A DNA stretch of 64,000 nt from SM1-50 sp964467345 (GTDB taxonomy: Archaea > Thermoplasmatota > E2 > DHVEG-1): assembly GCA_964467345.1 (NCBI GenBank), contig CAYXPY010000010.1, forward strand, positions 4,178 through 68,177, written 5' to 3'. The position numbers were made by a program, and so were the translations under genes. The notes beneath the pieces are model-generated. The model saw only the letters and a program-made list of their open reading frames with translations, made no database searches and had not been told where the DNA came from. Numbering within the stretch: position 1 is the first letter of the stretch; every line of letters begins with the position of its first letter. Positions 33,457 to 42,569 of this stretch are shown one piece after another.

Positions 33457-34344
33457 ATGGTGATAATAATAGTTCAAGAAATAAACAAAAAAACAAGAGG
33501 AAAACTTGCATTAGGAATAGTCGTAACAGTTGTGTTGCTCGCAACGATATTCAGCGGTTGTATACAAACCGAGCAACAAGGGTTAACTATCGTCGTCGTC
33601 GGACGAGACAGCGCCTCAGGAACACGAGAATTCTTCTGGGAACATGTCATGAAAAAAGGAAACTTCACTGCAACAATGCTTGAAAAGAACTCAAATGGAG
33701 CGGTTCACCAGACCGTCTCATCAACAAAAGGAGCGATAGGCTACGTCGGACTTGGATATCTCGATGAAAACGTCAAAGCAGTTAAGATAAACGGCATCGA
33801 CGCAACCATTGCCAATGTTATCGCAGGAACGTATCCCATCTCACGGTCGCTGAATATGTATACAAAAGGAGAACCAACCGTGATAGCTTTAGAGTTTCTT
33901 AAATACCTTGACAGCACCGAAGGTCAGACAATCGTCGAAGATGAAGGATTTGTCCCAAAAACAGCAACAGGATCTTACATCAAAGTGGACGGACTAACAG
34001 GTAGTATCAAAGTCGTTGGTTCAACAACAGTGTTGCCTATTGCACAGCTCGCAGCAGAAGCATTTAACGAATTATACGGAGCTGACCTTGTCGCAGTAAG
34101 CGGCGGGGGATCAAGTGTCGGTGTCCAATCAGTCGGAGAAGGATCCGCAGACATTGGTATGGCATCACGAGAACTGAAATCAAGCGAAACAACCACCTAT
34201 CCCACCCTTGTAAAACACATCGTCTGCAACGATGGAATCGCAGTCATCATTCACCCAGAGAACACCTACGTCCAAGACCTTACCTTAGAAGAAGTGAAAC
34301 AAATCTACGAAGGAACCTACACCAACTGGGACGAATTGGAATAA
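33457..34344 (+). CDS. pstS: Phosphate ABC transporter substrate-binding lipoprotein PstS
   Basis: The 295-residue protein has a signal/lipobox FSGCIQTEQ (Cys near residue 31) with an N-terminal hydrophobic stretch, followed by the PBP domain: GRDSASGTREFFWEHV, GAIGYVGLGYL, TGSIKVVGSTTVLPIAQ, GGGSSVGVQSVGEGSADIGMASRELK. It captures phosphate outside the cell. The order of halves is unusual: SGTREFF and GAIGYVG precede VVGSTTVLP and GSADIGM, whereas PstS proteins normally open with the SGTTV-like strand, so the domain may be circularly permuted or fused from two parts. No SD; likely leaderless. Confidence 0.9.
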   Translation: MVIIIVQEINKKTRGKLALGIVVTVVLLATIFSGCIQTEQQGLTIVVVGRDSASGTREFFWEHVMKKGNFTATMLEKNSNGAVHQTVSSTKGAIGYVGLGYLDENVKAVKINGIDATIANVIAGTYPISRSLNMYTKGEPTVIALEFLKYLDSTEGQTIVEDEGFVPKTATGSYIKVDGLTGSIKVVGSTTVLPIAQLAAEAFNELYGADLVAVSGGGSSVGVQSVGEGSADIGMASRELKSSETTTYPTLVKHIVCNDGIAVIIHPENTYVQDLTLEEVKQIYEGTYTNWDELE

Positions 34345-34358
34345 TAACCCCAAAAAAA

Positions 34359-34387
34359 GGGAAACGATAAACATATATTCGTTTCCC
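34359..34387 (+). terminator. Hairpin between pstS and the permease gene
   Basis: GGGAAACG (34359-34366) pairs with CGTTTCCC (34380-34387) across a 13-nt loop, followed by a pyrimidine-rich stretch. It may limit read-through or stabilise the pstS message so that the binding protein is made in excess. Confidence 0.55.
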
Positions 34388-34438
34388 CCATTCTTTTCCT
34401 AGATACTCAGGGAGGCACCAGTGAGGAGCCTGTAAATA

Positions 34439-36531
34439 ATGAACTTCAAAAAAAAACAGAGAACCATCTATACAAGTTCAAAACGAAATAGAAAAGAAAA
34501 AACAATCAAAAGCATTTTTTTTATTGCAGCCATTTTTGGAGTCGTCACCATCTTTTCCATCCTCGCATTCCTCTTGATGGAAGCCTATCCGCTCCCAACC
34601 GATCTCTGGAGTTTCCTCTCTGGTGAAAAATGGAGTCCAACTGAATCTTTAAAATTCGGGACCTATCCACTTATCGTAGGAACACTGCTGGTAACCTTTG
34701 GTGCCATGGCACTGGCAATACCACTCAGCATCGGTGGAGCACTCTTTATCTCTGAAATCGCCTCATCCCGACTCCGATCCATCATCAAACCAGCGATTGA
34801 ACTTCTCGCAGGAATCCCCTCGGTCGTGTATGGGTTTTTCGGCTTAATCANNNNNNNNNNNNNNNNNNNNNNNNNNNNNNNNNNNNNNNNNNNNNNNNNN
34901 NNNNNNNNNNNNNNNNNNNNNNNNNNNNNNNNNNNNNNNNNNNNNNNNNNATTGAACTTCTCGCAGGAATCCCCTCGGTCGTGTATGGGTTTTTCGGCTT
35001 AATCATTCTCACCACATGGATAAAAGACTTCTTTGGTGTCCCTACCGGGGAGACATGGCTTGCTGGTTCAATCATCCTGGGCATCATGGCAATCCCGACC
35101 ATCACCACGGTCGCGGAGGATGCCTTAAAAGCAGTTCCTCGAGAATACAAGGAAGGATCCCTTGCGATGGGAGCGACACGATGGCAAACGATAAAAAAAG
35201 TCGTTGTCCCCTCTGCACTCTCCGGGATAACCGCTGCAATCATCCTGGGCATCGGAAGAGCAGTCGGGGAGACGATGGCGATCCTAATGGTCTGTGGAAA
35301 CGCCGCAATCATCCCCAGTCCGCTCTGGAACACCTTTTCCCCTATCAGAACCTTGACCTCGACGCTTGGGATAGAAACCGCTGAAGTACCCGTGGGAGGA
35401 CCACATTACCATGCATTATTCGGTGTCGCTGTCCTTCTCTTAATCATCACGCTGGTGATCAACCTAACCGCAGTATATCTTTTAGGTGTCTTACAAAAAA
35501 AACATGGCGCGACAGCAAAAAAGAAAAAACCAGTTATCCCCATCGTCATTGTAACAAAAATAAAAAAAATAGCAACCTCGGGTGGGCTTCTAGTTCTGCT
35601 TCTCCTGCTTTATCTTATCACAGGTATCCTTGTGACCGGTATACTTGTCGTACTTGGAGCCTTGTTCTGGTTTATGACAAAGCGGATATCACAAAAATCC
35701 ATTCAAAAAATCGCATTCTCAACCATTGGCGCCTCTATTCTCATCATGATGATTTTGCTGGGCTTGATCTTGTCTTATATCATCATGAATGGAACAGGTG
35801 CATTAAGCTGGGAGTTTCTGACGCAAGCCCCAAAAAACCTTGGGAGAGACGGAGGTATTTCAACAGCATTAATTGGGACACTCTACCTAGTCGCAGGAGC
35901 TATAGCCATCGCCTTACCAATTGGTGTAGGAGCATCAATCTACCTCACAGAGTACACAAAAGAAAGCATAATGACAAAAATCATCAGGACTGGCGCAGAC
36001 CTGCTCAATGGAACCCCTTCGATTGTATTTGGGCTTTTCGGATTTGCTTTCTTCGTCATTTATCTTAAGTTCGGATTCTCATTACTAGCAGGACAGATCA
36101 CCTTGGCGTTTATGATCATCCCGACAATCCTACGAACCACGGAGGAAGCATTACGCAGCGTCCCACAGGCGATCCGCGAGGGAAGCTATGCGGTGGGAGC
36201 AACACGATGGCAGACCATCAGAAGGGTCGTCCTACCACCCGCAGCACCAGGAATCATCACCGGAGCGATCCTTGGCATCGGAAGAGCAGCTGGTGAAACA
36301 GCCCCGATTATGTTTACTGCTGTAGCCTTCTCCTCGTTTTTCCCCTCCTCACTCTTAGAACCCGTCAATGCCTTACCCTATCATCTATTCATCATAGCCA
36401 CCAATGTTCCTGGTTCTGCTGCCCGAAGCGCTGCAGGGGGAACAGCCTTGGTGCTTCTTCTCCTCGTCATTGCTTTTTATTCAATCGCAATCCTCATAAG
36501 AAATCATTATCAAAAAACAATGAAATGGTGA
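34439..36531 (+). CDS. pstCA: Fused PstC-PstA phosphate permease (interrupted by assembly gap)
   Basis: The frame runs to 34850, meets 100 N and resumes. The 55 bases before the gap (34796-34850) equal those after it (34951-35005). Removing one copy and the gap (155 bases) restores a single frame from 34439 to 36531 of 645 residues. It has two permease halves: PstC (about 1-345) with EGSLAMGATRWQTIKK near 186, a linker with extra hydrophobic helices (about 350-420), and PstA (about 425-645) with EGSYAVGATRWQTIRR near 529. PstC and PstA are usually separate proteins. Each half carries an EAA loop that contacts PstB. Confidence 0.88.
34796..34850. repeat. Contig-end copy of a 55-bp overlap (left)
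   Basis: Identical to 34951-35005 on the other side of the 100-N gap. A 55-bp end overlap equals a common de Bruijn k-mer, so the two contigs probably join here without missing sequence. Confidence 0.9.
34851..34950. other. Artificial 100-N scaffold gap
   Basis: Exactly 100 N, a default scaffolding spacer. It interrupts the permease gene; the flanks overlap, so the true gap is likely zero or negative. Confidence 0.95.
34951..35005. repeat. Contig-end copy of a 55-bp overlap (right)
   Basis: Duplicate of 34796-34850. Collapse of the two copies restores the permease frame. Confidence 0.9.
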
Positions 36532-36538
36532 AACGACA

Positions 36539-37300
36539 ATGGCAGAAAATGAAATCATAAAAACAGTCGATTTGAATCTTTGGTATGGCGAAAAACAAGC
36601 CTTGTTTGCTATCAACATGAGTGTTCTTGCCAACAAGATAACCGCTCTGATCGGCCCATCTGGTTGTGGGAAATCAACCCTGATCCGCTGTTTCAACCGA
36701 ATGAACGACGTCATCGACAAATGCAAGATAACAGGCAATATCCTCTTTGATGGAAACGACATTTACCATGCCGATACCGATGCTGTTGAAATACGGAAAA
36801 AAATCGGCATGGTCTTCCAAAAACCTAATCCATTCCCAAAAAGTATCTATGAGAACATCGCCTACGGCCCCCGGGTTCAAGGAAACAACAACAAAAAAGA
36901 ACTTGACAGCATCGTTGAAAGAAGTCTAAAGGTAGCAGCCTTATGGGACGAGGTCTCCGATCGACTACACGAGTCCGCCATGGGTCTTTCCGGTGGTCAA
37001 CAACAACGGCTCTGTATCGCCCGGTCACTTGCCATAGAACCGGAGATTATTTTAATGGACGAACCTTGCTCATCTCTAGATCCTATCGCAACAGCGAAAA
37101 TAGAGGATCTCATGCTTGAGTTGAAAAAGAAATATACCGTAATCATCGTCACCCATAATATGCAGCAGGCTGCACGAGTCAGTGATTTTACCGCGTATAT
37201 GTATCTTGGTAAATTAATTGAATTTGGAAAAACCGAGCAAATCTTCGAGGATCCCAAGGAGGAGCTTACGGAGAAGTACATCACAGGAAGATTCGGTTAA
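36539..37300 (+). CDS. pstB: Phosphate ABC transporter ATPase PstB
   Basis: The 253-residue ATPase has Walker A GPSGCGKST, the signature LSGGQQQRLCIARSL, Walker B ILMDEPCSSLD and switch His in VTHN. The substrate-specific FNRMNDVIDKC and NPFPKSIYENIAYGPR stretches identify PstB. It energises the fused permease and lies 7 bp after it. Confidence 0.97.
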   Translation: MAENEIIKTVDLNLWYGEKQALFAINMSVLANKITALIGPSGCGKSTLIRCFNRMNDVIDKCKITGNILFDGNDIYHADTDAVEIRKKIGMVFQKPNPFPKSIYENIAYGPRVQGNNNKKELDSIVERSLKVAALWDEVSDRLHESAMGLSGGQQQRLCIARSLAIEPEIILMDEPCSSLDPIATAKIEDLMLELKKKYTVIIVTHNMQQAARVSDFTAYMYLGKLIEFGKTEQIFEDPKEELTEKYITGRFG

Positions 37301-37311
37301 GGTGAACAGCT

Positions 37312-38013
37312 ATGGTTGAAAAATTCCATGTCGAATTAAGCCAAACAAAAAAAGATGTTGATGCCATGGGGCATTTAGCAAAAGAGATGCTTTCGAAATC
37401 TGTTGAGGCGTTAAAAGAGATCGACACTCAAAAAGCTGACTGTGTCATTTCAAAAAAGGTACAGTTAGCAGATATGGATGACGACATCGAGCAAAAAGCA
37501 CTGCGATTAATGGCGCTGTATCAACCCATGGCAGGGGACCTGCGGGAAATCGCCTGTATCTTAAAGCTGATAACTTATTTGAATAGAATTGGTCGGTACG
37601 GGAAAGACATTGCCAAACTCGTCGTTGAATTCGAAAAAAATGGTCATGTGAAAAAACTTGTCAGCCTCCCGCACATGGCTGAACTTGTGACCAGCATGAT
37701 CAATGATGCGCTGTATGCATTTGAAACAGGGGATATCTCGAAGTTCAATGATTTCATCGAACGGGAAGCAACTGTTGACGAACTTCGCTATTCCATTTTC
37801 CGGGAATGCCTCACCTACATGATGGAGGACCCATCGGTGATTACCCGTTGTACCTATTATATCATCATCGCTCGGTACCTGGAACGATGCGGGGATCATG
37901 CCTGTAAGATGGCGGAAAAAATAATCTATATGGTAACCGGAGAACGTGTGGAAATTGACTGTCGTGAGGATACATCAAAGGCCTGTTTTACTGGGATAAA
38001 GAAAAATGAGTAA
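37312..38013 (+). CDS. phoU: PhoU phosphate signalling regulator
   Basis: The 233-residue helical protein has two PhoU repeats with the metal-binding patterns YLNRIGRYGKDIAKL (near 88-102) and RYLERCGDHACKMAEK (near 186-201). It lacks the AbrB domain of the paralogue at 32312. It probably restrains Pst activity when phosphate is plentiful. It overlaps the arsenate reductase gene by 8 bp, so the two are co-translated. Confidence 0.95.
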   Translation: MVEKFHVELSQTKKDVDAMGHLAKEMLSKSVEALKEIDTQKADCVISKKVQLADMDDDIEQKALRLMALYQPMAGDLREIACILKLITYLNRIGRYGKDIAKLVVEFEKNGHVKKLVSLPHMAELVTSMINDALYAFETGDISKFNDFIEREATVDELRYSIFRECLTYMMEDPSVITRCTYYIIIARYLERCGDHACKMAEKIIYMVTGERVEIDCREDTSKACFTGIKKNE

Positions 38014-38419
38014 AAAAAACGTTTTATTCCTGTGTACACATAACGCTGCACGCTCACAGATGGCTGAAGGATTGTTACGGACGTCATATGGAGATCACTA
38101 TAACGTCCAAAGCGCAGGTAGTCACCCTACACAAGTCCATCCTCTTGCCATCCAGGTGATGAAGGAAATCGGTATCGATATCTCACATCATCGGTCGAAA
38201 AGCATTGATGAATTCCGAGGGAGTTCTTTTGATGTTGTTGTCACTGTCTGTGATCATGCAAAAGAGTCCTGTCCCTTCTTTCCAGGAAAAAATGTTCTAC
38301 ACAGGGGGTTTTACGACCCCAGCTCGCTAGAAGAATTCCAGAAGGTGCGTGATGAAATACAGCAATGGATTACGGATTTTTTTGGGATAAAGAAGAACAA
38401 CAAGGAAGGGGACACCTAA
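38006..38419 (+). CDS. arsC: Thioredoxin-dependent arsenate reductase (ArsC, LMW-phosphatase fold)
   Basis: The 137-residue protein has the P-loop CTHNAARSQ with Cys10, then Cys82 and Cys89 (VCDHAKESCPFF). The three positions match the numbering of the well-studied thioredoxin-coupled enzyme of Staphylococcus plasmid pI258 (Cys10, 82, 89). It reduces arsenate to arsenite via a cysteine relay, ending with thioredoxin. It ends the pst operon, with Acr3 encoded nearby as the arsenite exporter. Confidence 0.94.
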   Translation: MSKKNVLFLCTHNAARSQMAEGLLRTSYGDHYNVQSAGSHPTQVHPLAIQVMKEIGIDISHHRSKSIDEFRGSSFDVVVTVCDHAKESCPFFPGKNVLHRGFYDPSSLEEFQKVRDEIQQWITDFFGIKKNNKEGDT

Positions 38420-38587
38420 GATAATATTCGATTTTGTACCTATTCTATCTCTCAATAAATTATATATAATAGGTGATGAATTTAAGTTATGTTGGTACTG
38501 ATAGAACGGGAGGCAAAAAAGTCGGTAGCGGTATATTTTTCTTGTTTCCTGGTTCTAGAAAAATGAAAGGATTGGAGGTAGAATACT

Positions 38588-40342
38588 ATGAAAACAAAAA
38601 ACTATGGGAAGTTGATTTTTTCTCTTATCGTGCTGTGTGTTTTGTTAGTATCGACAGCACAAGCGCTCCAACAACAAGTGAGTTCAAGAACAGGTGGAGA
38701 GCCGCAGGGCAAGGGATGGTACTGGAAGCAAGAGTATCCGAATTATGCACCACAGGGACTGCCTGATTTTGATCAGCATCAGGACCAATGGAAAAAAATA
38801 TCACCAGGTCCAAACGGGATGATTGATTCAACAGTCGCAGGTGATGATATCTACAACAGCGCTGAGAATTGCATCGCCCCCGGTCCTGATTGTTATCTCA
38901 ACAGCACAGTTGTTGGTGATGATTTGGAGGAATGGATTTTCTGTGGGCCTGTCGCGGTTGCGAATTGTCTATGGTGGTTTGACTCTAAATTTGCTGACCC
39001 AGAGGGAGTACCTGGTGATGGTGAGGATCAATTCATGCTGGTTGAGGACTATGGAGCCGGTGATGATCATGCATCAGCCAATGCTCCGTTGCTTATTGAA
39101 AATCTTGCGCGCGCGATGAACACGACAGGGATGGGGACGACGTATCTTAACGACATGGAGACCGCGGTCCTTGACTGGTTGACTGCCACGGATCTTACTG
39201 ATAAGTTCACGGTTCAAAGCTATAATCGACCGACCTTTGAGTTTATTGAAGGTGAAATTGAACGAAGCCAAAACGTCATTCTCCTGCTTGGTGATTATGA
39301 ATACATCATCGGGCCGTTGATGGTGGATCAATCCCAGATGCTAGGGCCGGTACTCAAGGTGTTGCAGACCAATCCCTTGTGGGACTGCCAAGGATTTATC
39401 CCTACCGTTACACGGCTTGACGCCATCGAAGTTCTTCTGCAGAGTGTCAGCACCTTTGACCCCTGCGAGGTGCAGATAAACGTCTATGACAACCGTCCGG
39501 GGAGCCTGCTTGGTCAATCGGTGGTCAACCCGGGGTATCTGCCTGCACCGACATGGATTCGGTTTGACTTCAACCCGGCTATCACCCTTTCTCCGGGATC
39601 GAGTTATTATTTCGATGTTTTCCAGCTCATCGACAATCCTCATTATTACTGGTGCTATGATGTTGGAAATCCCTACCCGCCTGGTGCGGCTTGGAAGGAT
39701 AACATCCCAGCATCGCAGGATTGGGCGTTTATGACAGAGTATTACAACCCACCACCGCATTCTGAGAAACGAGCAGGACACTACGTAACCTGCGCCGGGG
39801 TGAATTCCGAGGGGTTATTGATCGCGTTCAGCGACCCGATTCTGGATGTCGCAGACCCCGCGGCAAACGATCATAACGACCCAGCGTACGTCTCCCATGA
39901 TGTTTATAACGTCTCGATCGGCTCCCCTCAGCAGGACATCAACTGTCAGTGGTGGCTGACCGATTATCAAGCAGGCTTTGACTACACCGTCGTCGAGCAG
40001 GCACTCGTCATCTGCCCCGTCCCAGATACCACGCCACCAACCCTTGAGGTCACAAGACCAATCAACGCACTGTATTTCCTCAACACACAGATCATGACGC
40101 TCTCAGGAGGAATCTTGGTCATTGGACCTATCGAGGTTGAAGCGGTTGCCTCTGATGATGAATCAGGCATTGACCGTGTCGAGTTCTACGTCAACCAACA
40201 GCTCTTAGGGAACGTGACGACTGCCCCGTACACGTGGCTCTGGAGCCAGACAGCGTTTTTCAGACAAACGCTGACCGTGAAAGCATTTGATAAAGAAGGA
40301 AACAAGGCTTCGAAGGACATAGAGGTCTGGAAGTTCTTCTAA
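38588..40342 (+). CDS. Secreted C39/papain-like cysteine peptidase with inserted beta-sandwich and C-terminal Ig-like domain
   Basis: The 584-residue protein has a signal peptide (VLCVLLVSTAQA). The catalytic Cys119 lies in EEWIFCGPVAVANCLWW; His398 (AGHYVTCAG) and Asp416 (FSDP) follow after a 140-residue beta-rich insertion (about 245-385: LDAIEVLLQSVS, VQINVYDN, ITLSPGSSYYFDV) of the kind seen in carbohydrate- or cell-surface modules. The C-terminus (about 485-584) is an Ig-like domain (DDESGIDRVEFYVNQQLLGNV). GGAGGT precedes the ATG by 9 nt. Family: peptidase C39-like; substrate unknown. Confidence 0.78.
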   Translation: MKTKNYGKLIFSLIVLCVLLVSTAQALQQQVSSRTGGEPQGKGWYWKQEYPNYAPQGLPDFDQHQDQWKKISPGPNGMIDSTVAGDDIYNSAENCIAPGPDCYLNSTVVGDDLEEWIFCGPVAVANCLWWFDSKFADPEGVPGDGEDQFMLVEDYGAGDDHASANAPLLIENLARAMNTTGMGTTYLNDMETAVLDWLTATDLTDKFTVQSYNRPTFEFIEGEIERSQNVILLLGDYEYIIGPLMVDQSQMLGPVLKVLQTNPLWDCQGFIPTVTRLDAIEVLLQSVSTFDPCEVQINVYDNRPGSLLGQSVVNPGYLPAPTWIRFDFNPAITLSPGSSYYFDVFQLIDNPHYYWCYDVGNPYPPGAAWKDNIPASQDWAFMTEYYNPPPHSEKRAGHYVTCAGVNSEGLLIAFSDPILDVADPAANDHNDPAYVSHDVYNVSIGSPQQDINCQWWLTDYQAGFDYTVVEQALVICPVPDTTPPTLEVTRPINALYFLNTQIMTLSGGILVIGPIEVEAVASDDESGIDRVEFYVNQQLLGNVTTAPYTWLWSQTAFFRQTLTVKAFDKEGNKASKDIEVWKFF

Positions 40343-40345
40343 GCC

Positions 40346-40376
40346 TTCTCCTCTCCTTTCTCCCCTTTTTTCCTAA
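40346..40376 (+). terminator. Pyrimidine-rich terminator
   Basis: TTCTCCTCTCCTTTCT at 40346-40361, then C4 and T6. The first 16 bases equal those after the gene ending at 26399. U-tract terminator by archaeal rules. Confidence 0.6.
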
Positions 40377-40436
40377 AAACAAAGTAGGAGATACTAATAT
40401 ATTTCTAGGGAGTCTGTATTTACCTAGGTGAGGCAG

Positions 40437-41864
40437 ATGAAACAATCACTCTTATTCATTGAGCCACCACGGAATTACTGGTTTGTCATGGGAGAGTACC
40501 TTCCCCCGCCCTCCTCGCTGCTGATTCTAGCTGCGTATGTGGAAAGAGAGATGCCGGGGGTCGACATCGATATCGTTGACTGTCAGGCGGACCGATTGAA
40601 CTGGCAGGGTCTTGAACGATACATCGAATCCGCAGCACCATCCGTGGTTCTCACCTCGGGTTTTACGACAAACGCGTACACCTGCGCCCGGACCTGTGAG
40701 ATAGCAAAAACAGTCAACTCGGATATCGTGACAATCGCCGGTGGCATTCATTTTTCATTCACCCCTGAAGAATCTTTGCGGAACTTCCCGGAGATCGATT
40801 ACATCGTCAGAGGAGAAGGTGAACGAACAGTTGTCGACCTGCTCAGAACATTGCAAAGCAAGGAAAAAATTGGTTCCGTCGAAGGAATATCCTACCGAAA
40901 AAACAACACTATCATCCATAACCCGACACGTCCTTTGATCGAGAATCTTGACACCTTACCTTATCCAGCGTACCATCTGGTGGAGGATAAAATAAGCCGT
41001 TATCATTTCACGATGATGGCAGGGAGGAACACCAGATACATGATCCTAGAAGGTGCACGCGGATGCCAACATCATTGTTCGTTCTGTACACAATGGAAAC
41101 ATTGGGGTGGTTGCTGGAGAACCAAATCAGCAAAACGTATCGCTGATGAAATCGAGTTCCTCCATGAGACCTATGGAGGTGTGTTTCTCTGGTTAGCGGA
41201 TGATAATATGCAGCTTCCGATGAGAGGAAAAGGTCTCTACGAGGCACTCCACAAGAAACCATGCAAGGAGGACGTCATGCTGTTCTTCCAAGTGCGAACC
41301 GATGATATCGCCAACAATCCTGAGCTTGTTGAGAAGCTACGAGATGTTGGGACATACTGGATGATGTGCGGTGTGGAGAACGATTCAGAGGAGACGCTGA
41401 AAGAATATAAAAAAGGAACGAAAACCGCTGATGCGTACGCTGCGGTAAAAATACTCCATGAGAACGACATTTTTTGCCATATGATGTTTGTGATCGGAGC
41501 CAGGCGGGACACCCATGAGTCCATTGAACGGCTCCGGAGGTTCTCCCTTGATCTTGCCCCCGATATCGCGATTTACACCGCGCTTACTCCGTTTCCCGGG
41601 ACGATGTATTACGATCTTGCCAAGAAGAATGGATGGATTGAGGATACCAATTACGCGAACTATGATATGGCTCATGCGATCATGCCGACAGAGACACTCA
41701 GCAGAAAAGAAGTCCAGGAGGAACTCTGGCGTTGCTATCAGACTTTTTTTGGGTCCATGAGAAAAAACATCGCTGGTGTGCTGTCAAAAAACAAGTTGAA
41801 GCGAACGATGTACCGTCACATGGCAGGTCAGTTCGTCCTTGGGAAATTCAGGCGGTTGATTTGA
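40437..41864 (+). CDS. B12-binding-domain radical SAM protein
   Basis: The ATG at 40437 (AGGTGAGG upstream) gives 475 residues. The N-terminal part (about 1-150) is the Rossmann-like B12-binding domain (VVLTSGFTTNAYTC, TIAGGIHFSFTPEE) and the radical SAM domain follows with GCQHHCSFC (Cys near 209, 213, 216). The BchE-like family includes methyltransferases, oxidases and ring-forming enzymes. The canonical DxHxxG B12 motif is not seen, so cobalamin may be absent. It overlaps the DUF2085 gene (TTGA). Confidence 0.88.
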   Translation: MKQSLLFIEPPRNYWFVMGEYLPPPSSLLILAAYVEREMPGVDIDIVDCQADRLNWQGLERYIESAAPSVVLTSGFTTNAYTCARTCEIAKTVNSDIVTIAGGIHFSFTPEESLRNFPEIDYIVRGEGERTVVDLLRTLQSKEKIGSVEGISYRKNNTIIHNPTRPLIENLDTLPYPAYHLVEDKISRYHFTMMAGRNTRYMILEGARGCQHHCSFCTQWKHWGGCWRTKSAKRIADEIEFLHETYGGVFLWLADDNMQLPMRGKGLYEALHKKPCKEDVMLFFQVRTDDIANNPELVEKLRDVGTYWMMCGVENDSEETLKEYKKGTKTADAYAAVKILHENDIFCHMMFVIGARRDTHESIERLRRFSLDLAPDIAIYTALTPFPGTMYYDLAKKNGWIEDTNYANYDMAHAIMPTETLSRKEVQEELWRCYQTFFGSMRKNIAGVLSKNKLKRTMYRHMAGQFVLGKFRRLI

Positions 41865-42565
41865 AGCAACGAACCACCGTTTTCTTTTATCTCAGCCTAT
41901 CAATGATTGGGATACTGCTGCTTTCCGCTATTATGTTGCAGGCATCAAGGTCGATTGTGCGACTTTCCTTTGTTGAGAGAGTATTTTTAGGAAGCATCTT
42001 TGTTTTTCTCTGTAGTATCGGTGTATCGCTTTGTGTTCGTCCGAACTGGATGACGCGAAAAGTTTTAAAAAAAGACACTATGCGAGTCAACCAGGGTCAT
42101 GAGGTGATACGATGTTTCATCGGGCATCATCCTGACTGTTCTGTTTTTGATCATCACCGAATCACTTTTGGAAAAAAAACCTGGTGTGCAGGATGCATCG
42201 GGTTGTTGATTGGTTGCCTTCTATCCAGTGGTCTGATGATCCTGTATGTGCTATGGAATCTTATTTTGGCTGCATCGATGTATTCAGTCTTGTTTTTCTT
42301 TGGTATACTCTGTATCATCCTTGTCTATGCAGAACTGTTCATCGGAAGCCGTTGGCGTCTGATACATATCCTGTTGAACAGCATGCTGATTGTGGGTTTC
42401 TTCTTTATCACAATCAGCATCGGTGAGCAGACCGGGGACGTCGTCGATGGGTTTTTCACCATCGTGCTTTGCCTGCTTTGGCTTGATACACGGATTATAC
42501 TTTCAAAATGGAGGCATAGCCTCCTCTGCAACAACTGTCCAGAATCGTGTAAAACATACTCGTAA
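41861..42565 (+). CDS. DUF2085-like integral membrane protein
   Basis: The TTG at 41861 overlaps the stop of the radical SAM gene, giving 234 residues; internal ATG codons would start later. After two helices (about 5-27, 37-58) comes the DUF2085 signature: GHHPDCSVFDHH and GKKTWCAGCIG (about 88-115), a Cys/His cluster that may bind metal or heme. Three further helices follow, and the tail ends with CNNCPESCKTYS. No function is established. Coupling to the radical SAM enzyme suggests a joint membrane process. Confidence 0.72.
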   Translation: MKQRTTVFFYLSLSMIGILLLSAIMLQASRSIVRLSFVERVFLGSIFVFLCSIGVSLCVRPNWMTRKVLKKDTMRVNQGHEVIRCFIGHHPDCSVFDHHRITFGKKTWCAGCIGLLIGCLLSSGLMILYVLWNLILAASMYSVLFFFGILCIILVYAELFIGSRWRLIHILLNSMLIVGFFFITISIGEQTGDVVDGFFTIVLCLLWLDTRIILSKWRHSLLCNNCPESCKTYS

Positions 42566-42569
42566 GTGA

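Noticed and set aside
34851..34950. Gap as an insertion element or missing gene
   Set aside because: The 55-bp flanks are identical and collapse in frame, which fits an assembly artefact rather than inserted DNA.
38473..38766. 97-codon frame upstream of the C39 peptidase
   Set aside because: It overlaps the signal peptide region of the peptidase in another frame, and the GGAGGT site belongs to the peptidase start.
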